Assembly (NCBI GenBank): GCA_020430675.1
Contig: JAGQJJ010000120.1
Location: 1-8,794 of the forward strand
Direction of reading: 5' to 3'
DNA length: 8,794 bases
DNA from: Myxococcales bacterium
GTDB lineage: Bacteria > Myxococcota > Bradymonadia > UBA7976 > UBA1532
Shown: piece by piece, positions 1 through 6,268 of the stretch
Numbering within the stretch: the stretch's first letter is position 1
How the letters are laid out: every line of letters begins with the position of its first letter
Notes under the pieces: model-generated
Databases searched by the model: none
Told to the model about the DNA's origin: nothing
What the model saw: the letters and a program-made list of their open reading frames with translations, nothing else
Translations under genes and position numbers: made by a program

Positions 1-731
1 TCGAGCCGGTCGAAGAAGCCGACCGGCTCGAAGTGGTCCCAATTGGCCGAGTAGGTCAGGCGGCCCGAATACAGACGCCGCACGCGGGCGATCAGGTCAC
101 GCCAACGGTCGACCTGGGCTTCGGCGCTGACCAGCTCGCTGCCGACGGCCAGCAGCGAGACCTCGCTCGCGGCCGCGAGCCGGGCGTAGTGCTCGATGAA
201 AGCGGCGTAGCTCTGCCACCACTGGGCCCAGTCGGTGGGCGCCAGCGCACCACGCCAGTCGGCGGCCCGGCGCTCGCGGATGTGCACCAGCGGCATGAGA
301 AAGACCCGCATGCGGCGGGCGCGGGCAGCGGCGATGGCGGCGCGAAGCTGGTCGTCGTCGCCCGGCGCCTCGGGCACGAGATGCGGGTCGTTCACCGTGC
401 GCGCCGTCCAGCGCACGATGAGTTGCACGTCGGTCACGCCGGCGTCGGCCATCTCGGCGAGGAACGTCTCGTAGATGCCGCGGCGGTACTCGGCGTCGGT
501 TCGGCTGACAAACAGGCCCAGCGAAGCGCCACGTTGCCATTGGCCGTCGCGCGGCGCGGGCGCGGGCAGCGTCAGCGATGCGGCGCCCGCATCGACCGGG
601 CTTGCGGCATCGTGACCACCCCGGCAACCCAGCGCGCCCAGGCCCAGCAGCGCCAGGGCCGCGCGACGATCGAGCCCCTGCCCGCCCCCTGCGTCGCCCG
701 CGCGCCCCGTTGCCGCCGCGTTCCAGACCAT
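1..731 (-). CDS. GH113-like TIM-barrel lipoprotein, C-terminus beyond window
   Basis: The first 243 residues of a protein that continues past the left edge. The N-terminus has an RR pair (R22-R23), a short Ala/Leu-rich helix and a lipobox-like LGALGC with Cys36, so a lipidated, possibly Tat-exported, envelope protein is likely. From about residue 66 the pattern of beta strands and helices (VQLIVRW, then MRVFLMPLV, then SLLAVGSEL, then LTYSANWD) follows a (beta/alpha)8 glycosidase. GSE with E199 sits where GH113-type mannanase-like proteins carry the acid/base Glu, and the TYSANWDHFEPVGFFD segment resembles the family's following strand. The second catalytic Glu would lie outside the window. 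The start at 731 is chosen because GAGGG lies about 10 bases upstream and it gives the whole signal. Family assignment rests on recalled motifs; the sugar substrate cannot be inferred. Transcribed divergently from the 820-2585 unit. Confidence 0.72.
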   Translation of the reverse strand, partial: MVWNAAATGRAGDAGGGQGLDRRAALALLGLGALGCRGGHDAASPVDAGAASLTLPAPAPRDGQWQRGASLGLFVSRTDAEYRRGIYETFLAEMADAGVTDVQLIVRWTARTVNDPHLVPEAPGDDDQLRAAIAAARARRMRVFLMPLVHIRERRAADWRGALAPTDWAQWWQSYAAFIEHYARLAAASEVSLLAVGSELVSAEAQVDRWRDLIARVRRLYSGRLTYSANWDHFEPVGFFDRL

Positions 732-819
732 GTCAAGGTTCCCTCGCCGAGCGTGGGCGCTATCATGGCCGAACCCGCGCGCGCCTGAAACCCCGCGCGC
801 CGAGCACTTCGAGGGGGCG
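732..819. promoter_or_regulatory. Divergent intergenic region between GH113-like gene and beta-barrel gene
   Basis: These 88 bases separate two gene starts that point away from each other, so promoters for both must lie here or inside the opposite gene. A TATCAT at 761-766 could serve as a -10 box for the rightward gene, but the matching -35 position is poor. The Shine-Dalgarno of each gene lies at the ends: GAGGG for the leftward gene (about 741-746, read on minus) and 811-815 for the rightward gene. No convincing operator was seen; the role is inferred from layout alone. Confidence 0.4.
811..818 (+). promoter_or_regulatory. Ribosome binding site deciding the start at 820
   Basis: GAGGGGGC lies directly before the ATG at 820, with GAGGG spaced 4 bases from it. 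It supports this start over the longer in-frame option at 730, whose extra 30 residues would bury the signal peptide. Confidence 0.6.
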
Positions 820-1647
820 ATGCGAACGACGCTGGTGCTGCTGTGTCTGGCGCTGCTGACGACCACGGCCCAGGCCGGCCCGTGGACCAAGAGCCTCGGC
901 GCCGCTTATCTGAAGGTCTCGGAGGGGCTCTACATCGCGCCCGAATATGTCGACCCCGAGGGCGTGACCCGCGATGACGTCGGCTATCTGGGCGCCTCCA
1001 CAGCGCTTTATGCCGAGGTCGGCGTCGGGCCAGCGCTGCATGTGATGCTGTATCTGCCCTATGTGCTCGCGCGCAACGCTTACGACAACGGCGACAACTA
1101 CCTGTCGTTTGGCGGCGGCGACGCGCAGATCGGGCTGCAATGGAGCCCGCCGGGATTGCCGCTGCCGTTTGCGGTGCGGGCGGACGCCAAGATCCCCATG
1201 TACGACGTGACCGAGCCTGGCGGGTTGGAGCATGGCTTCTTCCCGGCGCGGGGCGATGGCCAGCTCGACTTCACGGTCTGGCTCTCGGTCGGCGACTCGC
1301 TGCCCGGTCTGCCGGCCTATGCGTTTGTTGAACTGGGCCATCGGTTCCGGACCGAGACCTTTGTCGGCGACGGCACCGACGCCGAGTACGAAGACGGCCT
1401 CGTGGCCTTCGCGCAGGTGGGCGGACGGCCGTTTGGCGAGGTGAACATCGCGCTCAATGCAGGCGCGGTCATGCCCTACACCGAAGACGCCGCGACCAAG
1501 GGCTACATCACCCTGGGCCCCTCGATCTTCGTGCCCGTCGGCGGCGGCGTGGGCCTCGAAGCCAACTACGACGCCACGTTGTGGGCGCGCAACAGCAGCC
1601 AGGGCCACAGCGTCGGGCTCGGCGTCTCCTGCTCTCTCAACCCATGA
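820..1647 (+). CDS. Secreted beta-barrel-like outer membrane protein, unknown function
   Basis: A 275-residue protein of no named family that I recognise. Residues 1-19 form a classic Sec signal peptide (MRTT, a Leu-rich core, then AQA before GPW). The mature part is rich in Gly, Tyr and Asp and shows alternating hydrophobic stretches separated by short polar turns, such as LHVMLYLPYVLA, AFVELGHRF, VAFAQVGGRPF and YITLGPSIFVP. That is the look of an outer-membrane beta-barrel of about 10-12 strands, comparable to 'putative transporter' barrels. It ends SCSLNP, without the usual terminal Phe of many porins, so the barrel call is moderate. The start at 820 is preferred to an in-frame ATG 30 codons upstream because GAGGG lies at 811-815 and the signal peptide begins exactly there. 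The DUF547 lipoprotein gene follows after 8 bases and is probably co-transcribed. Confidence 0.75.
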   Translation: MRTTLVLLCLALLTTTAQAGPWTKSLGAAYLKVSEGLYIAPEYVDPEGVTRDDVGYLGASTALYAEVGVGPALHVMLYLPYVLARNAYDNGDNYLSFGGGDAQIGLQWSPPGLPLPFAVRADAKIPMYDVTEPGGLEHGFFPARGDGQLDFTVWLSVGDSLPGLPAYAFVELGHRFRTETFVGDGTDAEYEDGLVAFAQVGGRPFGEVNIALNAGAVMPYTEDAATKGYITLGPSIFVPVGGGVGLEANYDATLWARNSSQGHSVGLGVSCSLNP

Positions 1648-1650
1648 GGT
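1646..1650 (+). promoter_or_regulatory. Ribosome binding site overlapping the upstream stop codon
   Basis: GAGGT begins inside the stop codon of the beta-barrel gene and lies 5 bases before the ATG at 1656. It favours 1656 over the in-frame ATG at 1644, which overlaps the upstream stop and lacks a similarly placed site. The arrangement suggests translational coupling of the two genes. Confidence 0.6.
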
Positions 1651-1655
1651 GCCCG

Positions 1656-2585
1656 ATGAGCGCACGCATCTGCCTTCTGTTTGTGGTGGGCCTCGCTGGC
1701 TGCGGCGACTACGTGGCGTATGGCGATGGCAGCGGCCCGGCCGCGCCCGATTCGCAGGGCGCCGACGTGCTCGATGAAGACGCGGCGCGCATGCTGGCCG
1801 ACGCCGACCGCCTCGACCACCTGCGCTTCGAGGCGTTGATGGCGCGCATCGTGCACCGCTCGGACGATGGCCTCTTCACGCTGATCGACTACGACGGCCT
1901 CGCCGGCACGATGTCGGCCCGCGATGAGCTGGCGACCTATCTCGGCGAGCTCGATCTGGTCACGCCCGACCAACTCGCCGACCGCGACGAGCGCCTCGCC
2001 TATTGGATCAACGCCTACAACGCCAACGTCATCTTCGGGATCATCGAGAGCTACGGTGGCGACCACGGCTACAGCGTGCAGGATCGCGGGTTCCTGTTCT
2101 TCAAGACGCCCGCCTATCGCGTCGCAGGCGAGACGCTCAGCCTCGACCAGATCGAACACGGCATCATTCGCGGCGCCGAGGACCACGAGGCGTTCCAGGG
2201 CGCCAGCGCCGAGCTGCAGAGCAAGATGCGCCGCTGGCATGAGCAGCTCTTCGCCGATGGACCGGTCGACGCGCGCATCCACATGGCGCTCAACTGCGCG
2301 TCGCTCGGCTGCCCGAACCTGCCGGGGCTGGCGCCGTATGCCTACCACGCAGCGCTGCTCGACGCGCAGCTCGACGCGGCGGCGCGCAACTTCGTGAACA
2401 ACCCGCGCAAGGGCGCCGGCCCCGACGGCGTGTCAACATTGCTGACGGTGTTCTATCCGGGCGACTTTGAAGCGGAATACGGCGGCTGGCGCGGCTTCGT
2501 CGAGATGTTCCACGCCAACCCCTCGACGGTGAACTTCTCGGCCTTCATCCAGTACGACTGGACGCTGAACATCACGACCGAGTGA
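1656..2585 (+). CDS. DUF547 domain lipoprotein
   Basis: A 309-residue lipoprotein. The N-terminus has a short hydrophobic signal ending VGLAGC, with Cys16 as the lipidation site and Gly at +2, which is compatible with outer-membrane sorting. After a spacer rich in Asp and Ala, residues about 58-290 form a DUF547 domain. Hallmarks are WINAYNA at 117-123, SLDQIEH at 162-168, and the HMALNCASLGCP block at 209-220 with H209, C214, S216 and C219. The His and Cys residues have suggested a cysteine-protease-like active site for this family, but to my knowledge no reaction is established, so none is claimed here. It is the second gene of a two-gene unit with a beta-barrel protein, and an envelope partnership is an inference. 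Its last 14 bases overlap the 3' end of the converging bax1 gene, leaving no separate terminator. Confidence 0.88.
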   Translation: MSARICLLFVVGLAGCGDYVAYGDGSGPAAPDSQGADVLDEDAARMLADADRLDHLRFEALMARIVHRSDDGLFTLIDYDGLAGTMSARDELATYLGELDLVTPDQLADRDERLAYWINAYNANVIFGIIESYGGDHGYSVQDRGFLFFKTPAYRVAGETLSLDQIEHGIIRGAEDHEAFQGASAELQSKMRRWHEQLFADGPVDARIHMALNCASLGCPNLPGLAPYAYHAALLDAQLDAAARNFVNNPRKGAGPDGVSTLLTVFYPGDFEAEYGGWRGFVEMFHANPSTVNFSAFIQYDWTLNITTE

Positions 2586-3792
2586 AGCGCTGGCGTTTGT
2601 CTTCGAGCCGCTCGGTGACGATGCGCGCGCTCATCGCGCCCTTGTAGACATAGAGCGAGGCCGAGCAATCGTCGGGAAGCGCCTGTTCGCTGACGCGCAG
2701 ACGTTGCGTGACCGCGAACAGAATGGGCACGTCGAGGCCGGCTTCGGCCAGCTCGACGCGGCGCCAGACCGCCTTACGGCTCCAATAACCGAGCACTTCG
2801 AGCAGGACTTTGAAGCCGGTTTCGGTGTGGGTGAACACCAGATCAGGCACGCACAGGCCAACGCCGGGCAGGTTGAGCACCGCCTCGGCGCGGGCCACCT
2901 GCCAGCCGTTGTCGAGCGCGATGAAACGCTCGATCAAGCGCTCGACGTCATCGGGCAGACGGGTCGGCTCGGCGGCGGCGTCGCCCCCGCCTCCGGTCAG
3001 CAAGAGGCGCACGGGCCGCCGCGCCTTGCCCCAGAGCACCTCGGCGGTGAGCGTGTAGGCAGCACATTCTGCGAGCGTGGGCAGCATCAAGGCGAGGTCG
3101 AGGCCATAGCGCACCGTCGACTGGAACAGGCTGAACGGCCCGTCGATCTCGATGCGCCACGCTTCATCCTGCTGCGTGATGCGGAACAGCAGGCGGCGGA
3201 ACTTCAACTTGCGGAAGAACTCGCGGGCCGCGTTGGCATCGTGGAAGCGCGCGGTGACCTCGACGCGCGTGGCGTACAACAGCGCCGCCTTGGCCTGCTC
3301 GGCGTCCAAGCCGTCGATCAACGCGGTCGCCGAGAGCGCGTCAAAGCTGACGAGCCGCTGCGCGTCTTCCAGATCAGCGTACAGCGCCTCATCGAGCGCC
3401 TCGGCGGTCAGGCCATGAGCCGCGGCGACGGCGGCGACCAGCGGTGCCCGGTCGAACTGGGCGTCCGCGGCCAGCGCCTGGCGATGCGCCGCGGCCCGCG
3501 TGAACAGGTCGGCGCGCAGGGCGGGCGGGTCGATGCCGGCCGGCGTCTCAAAGGTGCAGCGATCCATCAACAGCTTGCGCAAGCCGAGCGCGAGCTTGCT
3601 GTCCCGCGCGGCGACCGGCACTTCGTCGAGCGCGGCGTCGATCTCAGCCCGCGGCGCACCGATGCCCTCTGCGAGCGCCGCCACATAGGCCTCGGCGACC
3701 TCGAGCGCCCGCTCGCGCGTCGGGCCGTCGAGCCCGCGCAAGATGAGTTCGCCCTTGTGAATACGGGCCCTGACGAGGTTAGCGGTAAGCAC
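2572..3792 (-). CDS. bax1: Bax1/DUF790 nuclease, partner of XPB helicase
   Basis: A 406-residue protein of the DUF790 family, whose characterised archaeal members (Bax1, 'binds archaeal XPB') are metal-dependent endonucleases acting with XPB on DNA bubbles or forks in repair. Residues 1-20 (LTANLVRARIHKGELILR) match the family's usual start. The middle is helical and Ala/Leu-rich. The nuclease core is near the C-terminus: VPDLVF with D317, LLEVLGYW with E332 and Y336, and K384 in VYKG, with E303 upstream, a PD-(D/E)xK-like layout. I judge it catalytically intact. The start is a GTG at 3792, with GGAG (3801-3804) 8 bases upstream. Longer in-frame options would read only through the helicase in another frame. 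It overlaps the helicase stop by 14 bases, so coupled translation is likely. The partner assignment follows from this adjacency plus known biochemistry of the archaeal pair. Confidence 0.88.
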   Translation of the reverse strand: MLTANLVRARIHKGELILRGLDGPTRERALEVAEAYVAALAEGIGAPRAEIDAALDEVPVAARDSKLALGLRKLLMDRCTFETPAGIDPPALRADLFTRAAAHRQALAADAQFDRAPLVAAVAAAHGLTAEALDEALYADLEDAQRLVSFDALSATALIDGLDAEQAKAALLYATRVEVTARFHDANAAREFFRKLKFRRLLFRITQQDEAWRIEIDGPFSLFQSTVRYGLDLALMLPTLAECAAYTLTAEVLWGKARRPVRLLLTGGGGDAAAEPTRLPDDVERLIERFIALDNGWQVARAEAVLNLPGVGLCVPDLVFTHTETGFKVLLEVLGYWSRKAVWRRVELAEAGLDVPILFAVTQRLRVSEQALPDDCSASLYVYKGAMSARIVTERLEDKRQRFTRS

Positions 3793-5140
3793 TGTGCTCT
3801 CTCCGCCGCTCGCTGATGAACTCTTCGGCCGTGCCCTCGGCGACCAGCTCATACAGCGTGGCCCGCTTGTCGCCGCGCTTGCGCAGGATGCGCCCGAGGC
3901 GCTGCACATGCTCGCGCACCGAGCCGCTGCCCGAGATGATGATCGCCACGTTGGCGTCGGGCACGTCGACGCCTTCGTTGAGCACCTTCGAGGTGGCCAG
4001 CACCCCGTACGTGCCATCGGCGAAGCCATCGAGCAGCGCGCGGCGCTCCGGCGGGCGCGTGCGGTGGGTGATCACCGGCACCAGGAAGCGCCGCGACACC
4101 TCGTAGGCCGTCGCGTTGTTCTCGCTGAAGATCAACACCCGGTCGCGCCGATGCTGGTGCAGCAAGCGCTCGACCAGGTCGAACTTGGACGGCGCGGCGA
4201 GCGCGATGCGCTTGTATCGCCGATGCGCGGCCATCGCCCGGCGGCCGGCTTCGCTCTGCGAGGCGCGGATGATGAACTCGCTCCAGCCGCGCGGGCTCGA
4301 CATGCGAATGCCCTGGCTCACGACAAAAGCGCGGTAGATGGCACGCTCCTCTTCGTACTCGAGGCGCTCATCGGGGGTGAGCGCGACCGTGATGCGCTCG
4401 ACCTCATATTCGGCCAGATACTCGCCGGCCATCTCGACCACGTCGCGGCGGTAGACGACCGGCCCGATCAGCGTGTCGAGCTCGGCGTGGCGCCCGTCGG
4501 CGCGTTCGGGCGTGGCGCTCAGACCCAGCCGGAACGGCGCCAGGCAGCCCAGCGCGGCGAAGCGATAGGCGTCGCCCGGCAGGTGGTGGCACTCGTCGAA
4601 GACGATCATGCCGAAGCGGTTGCCCAAATGCCCCATGTGCAGGTGCGCCGAGTCATAGGTCGTGACGGTCAGCGGCTGCGGGTCGTATTCACCGCCACCG
4701 ATGGCGCCCACCGGGCTCGCAAAGCCCAGGCGCAGCTGGTCATACCATTGCCGCACCAGGTCGAGCGTGGGCACCACGACCAGCGTCGAGCGGCGCATCG
4801 CGTCGATGGCCATCAACGCCACATGGCTCTTGCCGGCGCCCGTGGGCAGGACGACCACGCCTTGTCCGCGGGCCTTGCGCCAGGCGGCGAGGGCTTCGGT
4901 CTGGAACGGACGCGGCTCGCGGTGCAGACGCAAGCCCGCCGGCAGCTCGGTGTAGTCGCGCGCTTCGTCGCGGTACTCGATCTTGCGGCGCACGCAGCGG
5001 GTGAAGACTTCGGGATAGGTCGAAGCCGGCGCGCGATGGCAGCCGGTGCGCTCGTCCCACACCGCCTCGGCCGGCAAGAGCGACGGCTCGGTGACCTCGC
5101 GCAGTTCGAGGGTGCCATCCACGAATTTCAGGTGCGCCAT
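3779..5140 (-). CDS. xpb: Archaeal-type XPB/Rad25-family SF2 DNA helicase
   Basis: A 453-residue DNA-dependent ATPase/helicase. Order of parts: an N-terminal damage-recognition-like region (about 1-75); RecA-like domain 1 with the Q region F79-Q80, Walker A LPTGAGKS (98-105), VVVPT (121-125), DECHH (182-186) and SAT (208-210); a thumb-like insert (about 250-310); and RecA-like domain 2 with LIFSENN (336-342), NEGVDVPDAN (388-397) and QRLGRILRK (413-421). The wording closely follows archaeal XPB as I recall it (PTGxGKxHVA, LTVxTYDSA, LGNRF, SGSGSxREyxQRLGRIL). The RED motif after motif III reads R213-A214-D215, losing the conserved Glu. Human XPB opens DNA in TFIIH; archaeal XPB works with Bax1, encoded directly downstream here. 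The ATG at 5140 starts the expected first strand, but no Shine-Dalgarno sequence is visible before it. Confidence 0.92.
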   Translation of the reverse strand: MAHLKFVDGTLELREVTEPSLLPAEAVWDERTGCHRAPASTYPEVFTRCVRRKIEYRDEARDYTELPAGLRLHREPRPFQTEALAAWRKARGQGVVVLPTGAGKSHVALMAIDAMRRSTLVVVPTLDLVRQWYDQLRLGFASPVGAIGGGEYDPQPLTVTTYDSAHLHMGHLGNRFGMIVFDECHHLPGDAYRFAALGCLAPFRLGLSATPERADGRHAELDTLIGPVVYRRDVVEMAGEYLAEYEVERITVALTPDERLEYEEERAIYRAFVVSQGIRMSSPRGWSEFIIRASQSEAGRRAMAAHRRYKRIALAAPSKFDLVERLLHQHRRDRVLIFSENNATAYEVSRRFLVPVITHRTRPPERRALLDGFADGTYGVLATSKVLNEGVDVPDANVAIIISGSGSVREHVQRLGRILRKRGDKRATLYELVAEGTAEEFISERRREHSAYR

Positions 5141-5278
5141 GCGGGCGGTGTACCGCAGTCGGCGGGCAAAAGGCGACCCCCTGGTCGCCCGCAGCCGCGA
5201 ATTGGCGATCGACTGCCCGTTTCCGCAAGATGTGGATCCGCCGCGGCGATGGCGGCGGCTTTCTCGACCACTGGAGCC
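5141..5278. promoter_or_regulatory. Divergent intergenic region between xpb and mepA
   Basis: These 138 bases separate two divergent starts and should hold the promoters of both the xpb-bax1 operon and the endopeptidase gene. I found no good -35/-10 pair in either direction: TTGGCG near 5202 (rightward) and TTGCGG near 5225-5230 (leftward) lack acceptable partners. A 7-bp hairpin lies at 5172-5189. The promoter role is inferred from the layout. Confidence 0.4.
5172..5189. repeat. Short perfect inverted repeat in divergent intergenic region
   Basis: GGCGACC, a 4-base CCCT spacer, then GGTCGCC forms a perfect 7-bp stem. It lies 32-50 bases upstream of the xpb start, so it falls in the 5' leader or operator zone for xpb. 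It has no T-run, so it is not a typical intrinsic terminator. It could be an mRNA hairpin, a dyad for a regulator, or a chance product of high GC. Confidence 0.35.
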
Positions 5279-6268
5279 ATGCGCGCGCTGATCCTGCTGC
5301 TGCTGTTGCCGTCGCTCGCCGTCGCTGAAACGACGCCGGATCCGCCCCCCGTCGAGGCACCGAACCCGCTTGCGCCGTTGCTGGCCGAGGCTTTGGTGGC
5401 GTTCCGCGCCTGGCGCGCCACGATCGATCCCGAGACGCTGGCCCGCTGGCACCCCGCCGTGACCGTCGGCCGCGCGGGGCAGGGCCGCCTGCTCTTCGGA
5501 CTGCCCATGCCCGGCGGCCCGGGGCTGCACGTCTTGTCGCCCGATGAGTCGTGGACGACGCCCGAGGTGGCCCGCACGCTGTTGTCGCTGGCGGCCGAGG
5601 TCGCCGAGGCCCACCCCGAAGGCCCCGAGCTGGTGGTGCTCGACATCGCGCGGCACGGCGGCGGCCGCTTTCGGCCCCATCGGTCGCACCAGGACGGGCG
5701 CGATGTCGACCTGCGCTATTACCTCACCGGCTGGACGCCCGGTGACTATGAGTATCGCCACGTGACGCCGGCCAACTTCGACACGCCGCGGGTCTGGGAA
5801 CTGCTCTGGCGCATCTACCAGCAGGGCGTGGCGGACCGCGTCTTTGTCGACTACCGCCACCAACGCCGGCTGTATCAATACGCCCGCAAGGAGTTGAAGC
5901 TGACGCCCGAGGCGCTGGAGCCGGTGCTCTCGTATCCCAAGGCGCAGTATCGCAAAGAGGCGCTCATCCGGCATGTGCCGGGGCATCACAACCACCTGCA
6001 CGTGCGGTTTCACTCGCCCATCGCCCAGGCGCTCGGCCGGACGTGGACGCTGCAAGACGCGCAAGCCGTGCAGCGCACGCTCGATCTGCGGCGCACGGGC
6101 CAGTTCAGCATCATCGTGCAGTCCGGCGACACGCTCAGCGGGTTGGCGTCGATGCACGGGGTGAAGCTGGCGGATCTGCGGCGCTGGAACCGCCTCGATC
6201 GAGGCACGATCCTGCGGCCGGGGCGGGTCTTGAAGGTGATTCGCGAGACCGGCGCGGTCACTCAGTAG
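5279..6268 (+). CDS. mepA: MepA-type murein endopeptidase (peptidase M74) with C-terminal LysM
   Basis: A 329-residue periplasmic enzyme expected to cut D-Ala-meso-DAP cross-links in peptidoglycan, as E. coli MepA does. Residues 1-16 are a Sec signal peptide (MRALI, five more hydrophobic residues, then AVA before ETT). The M74 domain spans about 55-255: SHQDGRDVDLRYY at 136-148 supplies candidate zinc ligands H137 and D144, and HHNHLHVRF at 236-244 supplies the H239/H241 pair. Residues 276-320 form a LysM module (VQSGDTLSGLA, then LRRWNRL, then LRPGRVLKV) that should bind the glycan strands; E. coli MepA (about 274 residues) lacks it. The start at 5279 gives a clean signal peptide, although GGAG sits only about 2 bases before it. 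An in-frame ATG at 5249 is less likely. Its stop overlaps the converging TRAP permease gene by 7 bases. All expected metal ligands are present. Confidence 0.9.
   Translation: MRALILLLLLPSLAVAETTPDPPPVEAPNPLAPLLAEALVAFRAWRATIDPETLARWHPAVTVGRAGQGRLLFGLPMPGGPGLHVLSPDESWTTPEVARTLLSLAAEVAEAHPEGPELVVLDIARHGGGRFRPHRSHQDGRDVDLRYYLTGWTPGDYEYRHVTPANFDTPRVWELLWRIYQQGVADRVFVDYRHQRRLYQYARKELKLTPEALEPVLSYPKAQYRKEALIRHVPGHHNHLHVRFHSPIAQALGRTWTLQDAQAVQRTLDLRRTGQFSIIVQSGDTLSGLASMHGVKLADLRRWNRLDRGTILRPGRVLKVIRETGAVTQ

Noticed and set aside
761..766. TATCAT as a -10 promoter element for the beta-barrel gene
   Set aside because: No adequate -35 hexamer at 16-18 bases upstream; a single hexamer match is not enough to call a promoter.
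33..788. A 251-codon plus-strand frame opposite the GH113-like gene
   Set aside because: No recognisable motif. The minus-strand frame, open from 731 to the window edge, shows lipobox, TIM-barrel strands and a catalytic-type GSE motif.
777..800. GCGCGC-rich inverted repeat near 777-800
   Set aside because: GCGCGC is self-complementary and common at this GC content; the arms do not extend into a specific stem.
763..1665. A 300-codon minus-strand frame opposite the beta-barrel gene
   Set aside because: Composition is typical of an antisense shadow; the plus-strand frame has a signal peptide and a ribosome binding site.
3793..4029. N-terminal extension of the Bax1 frame by 79 codons
   Set aside because: That stretch lies in the helicase coding region in another frame and is Ser/Arg-rich noise; the GTG at 3792 matches the family's start and has a GGAG upstream.
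2572..5140. XPB-Bax1 pair as part of an anti-phage defence island
   Set aside because: No recognisable defence gene, integrase or mobile element is adjacent; the neighbours are envelope and transport genes. The idea is not excluded but has no support in the window.
3794..5278. A long open frame on the plus strand, continuous with the endopeptidase gene and adding 495 codons upstream
   Set aside because: It is antisense to the helicase, low in hydrophobic order and rich in Arg/His/Gln, typical of high-GC shadow frames. The true product begins with a clear signal peptide at 5279.
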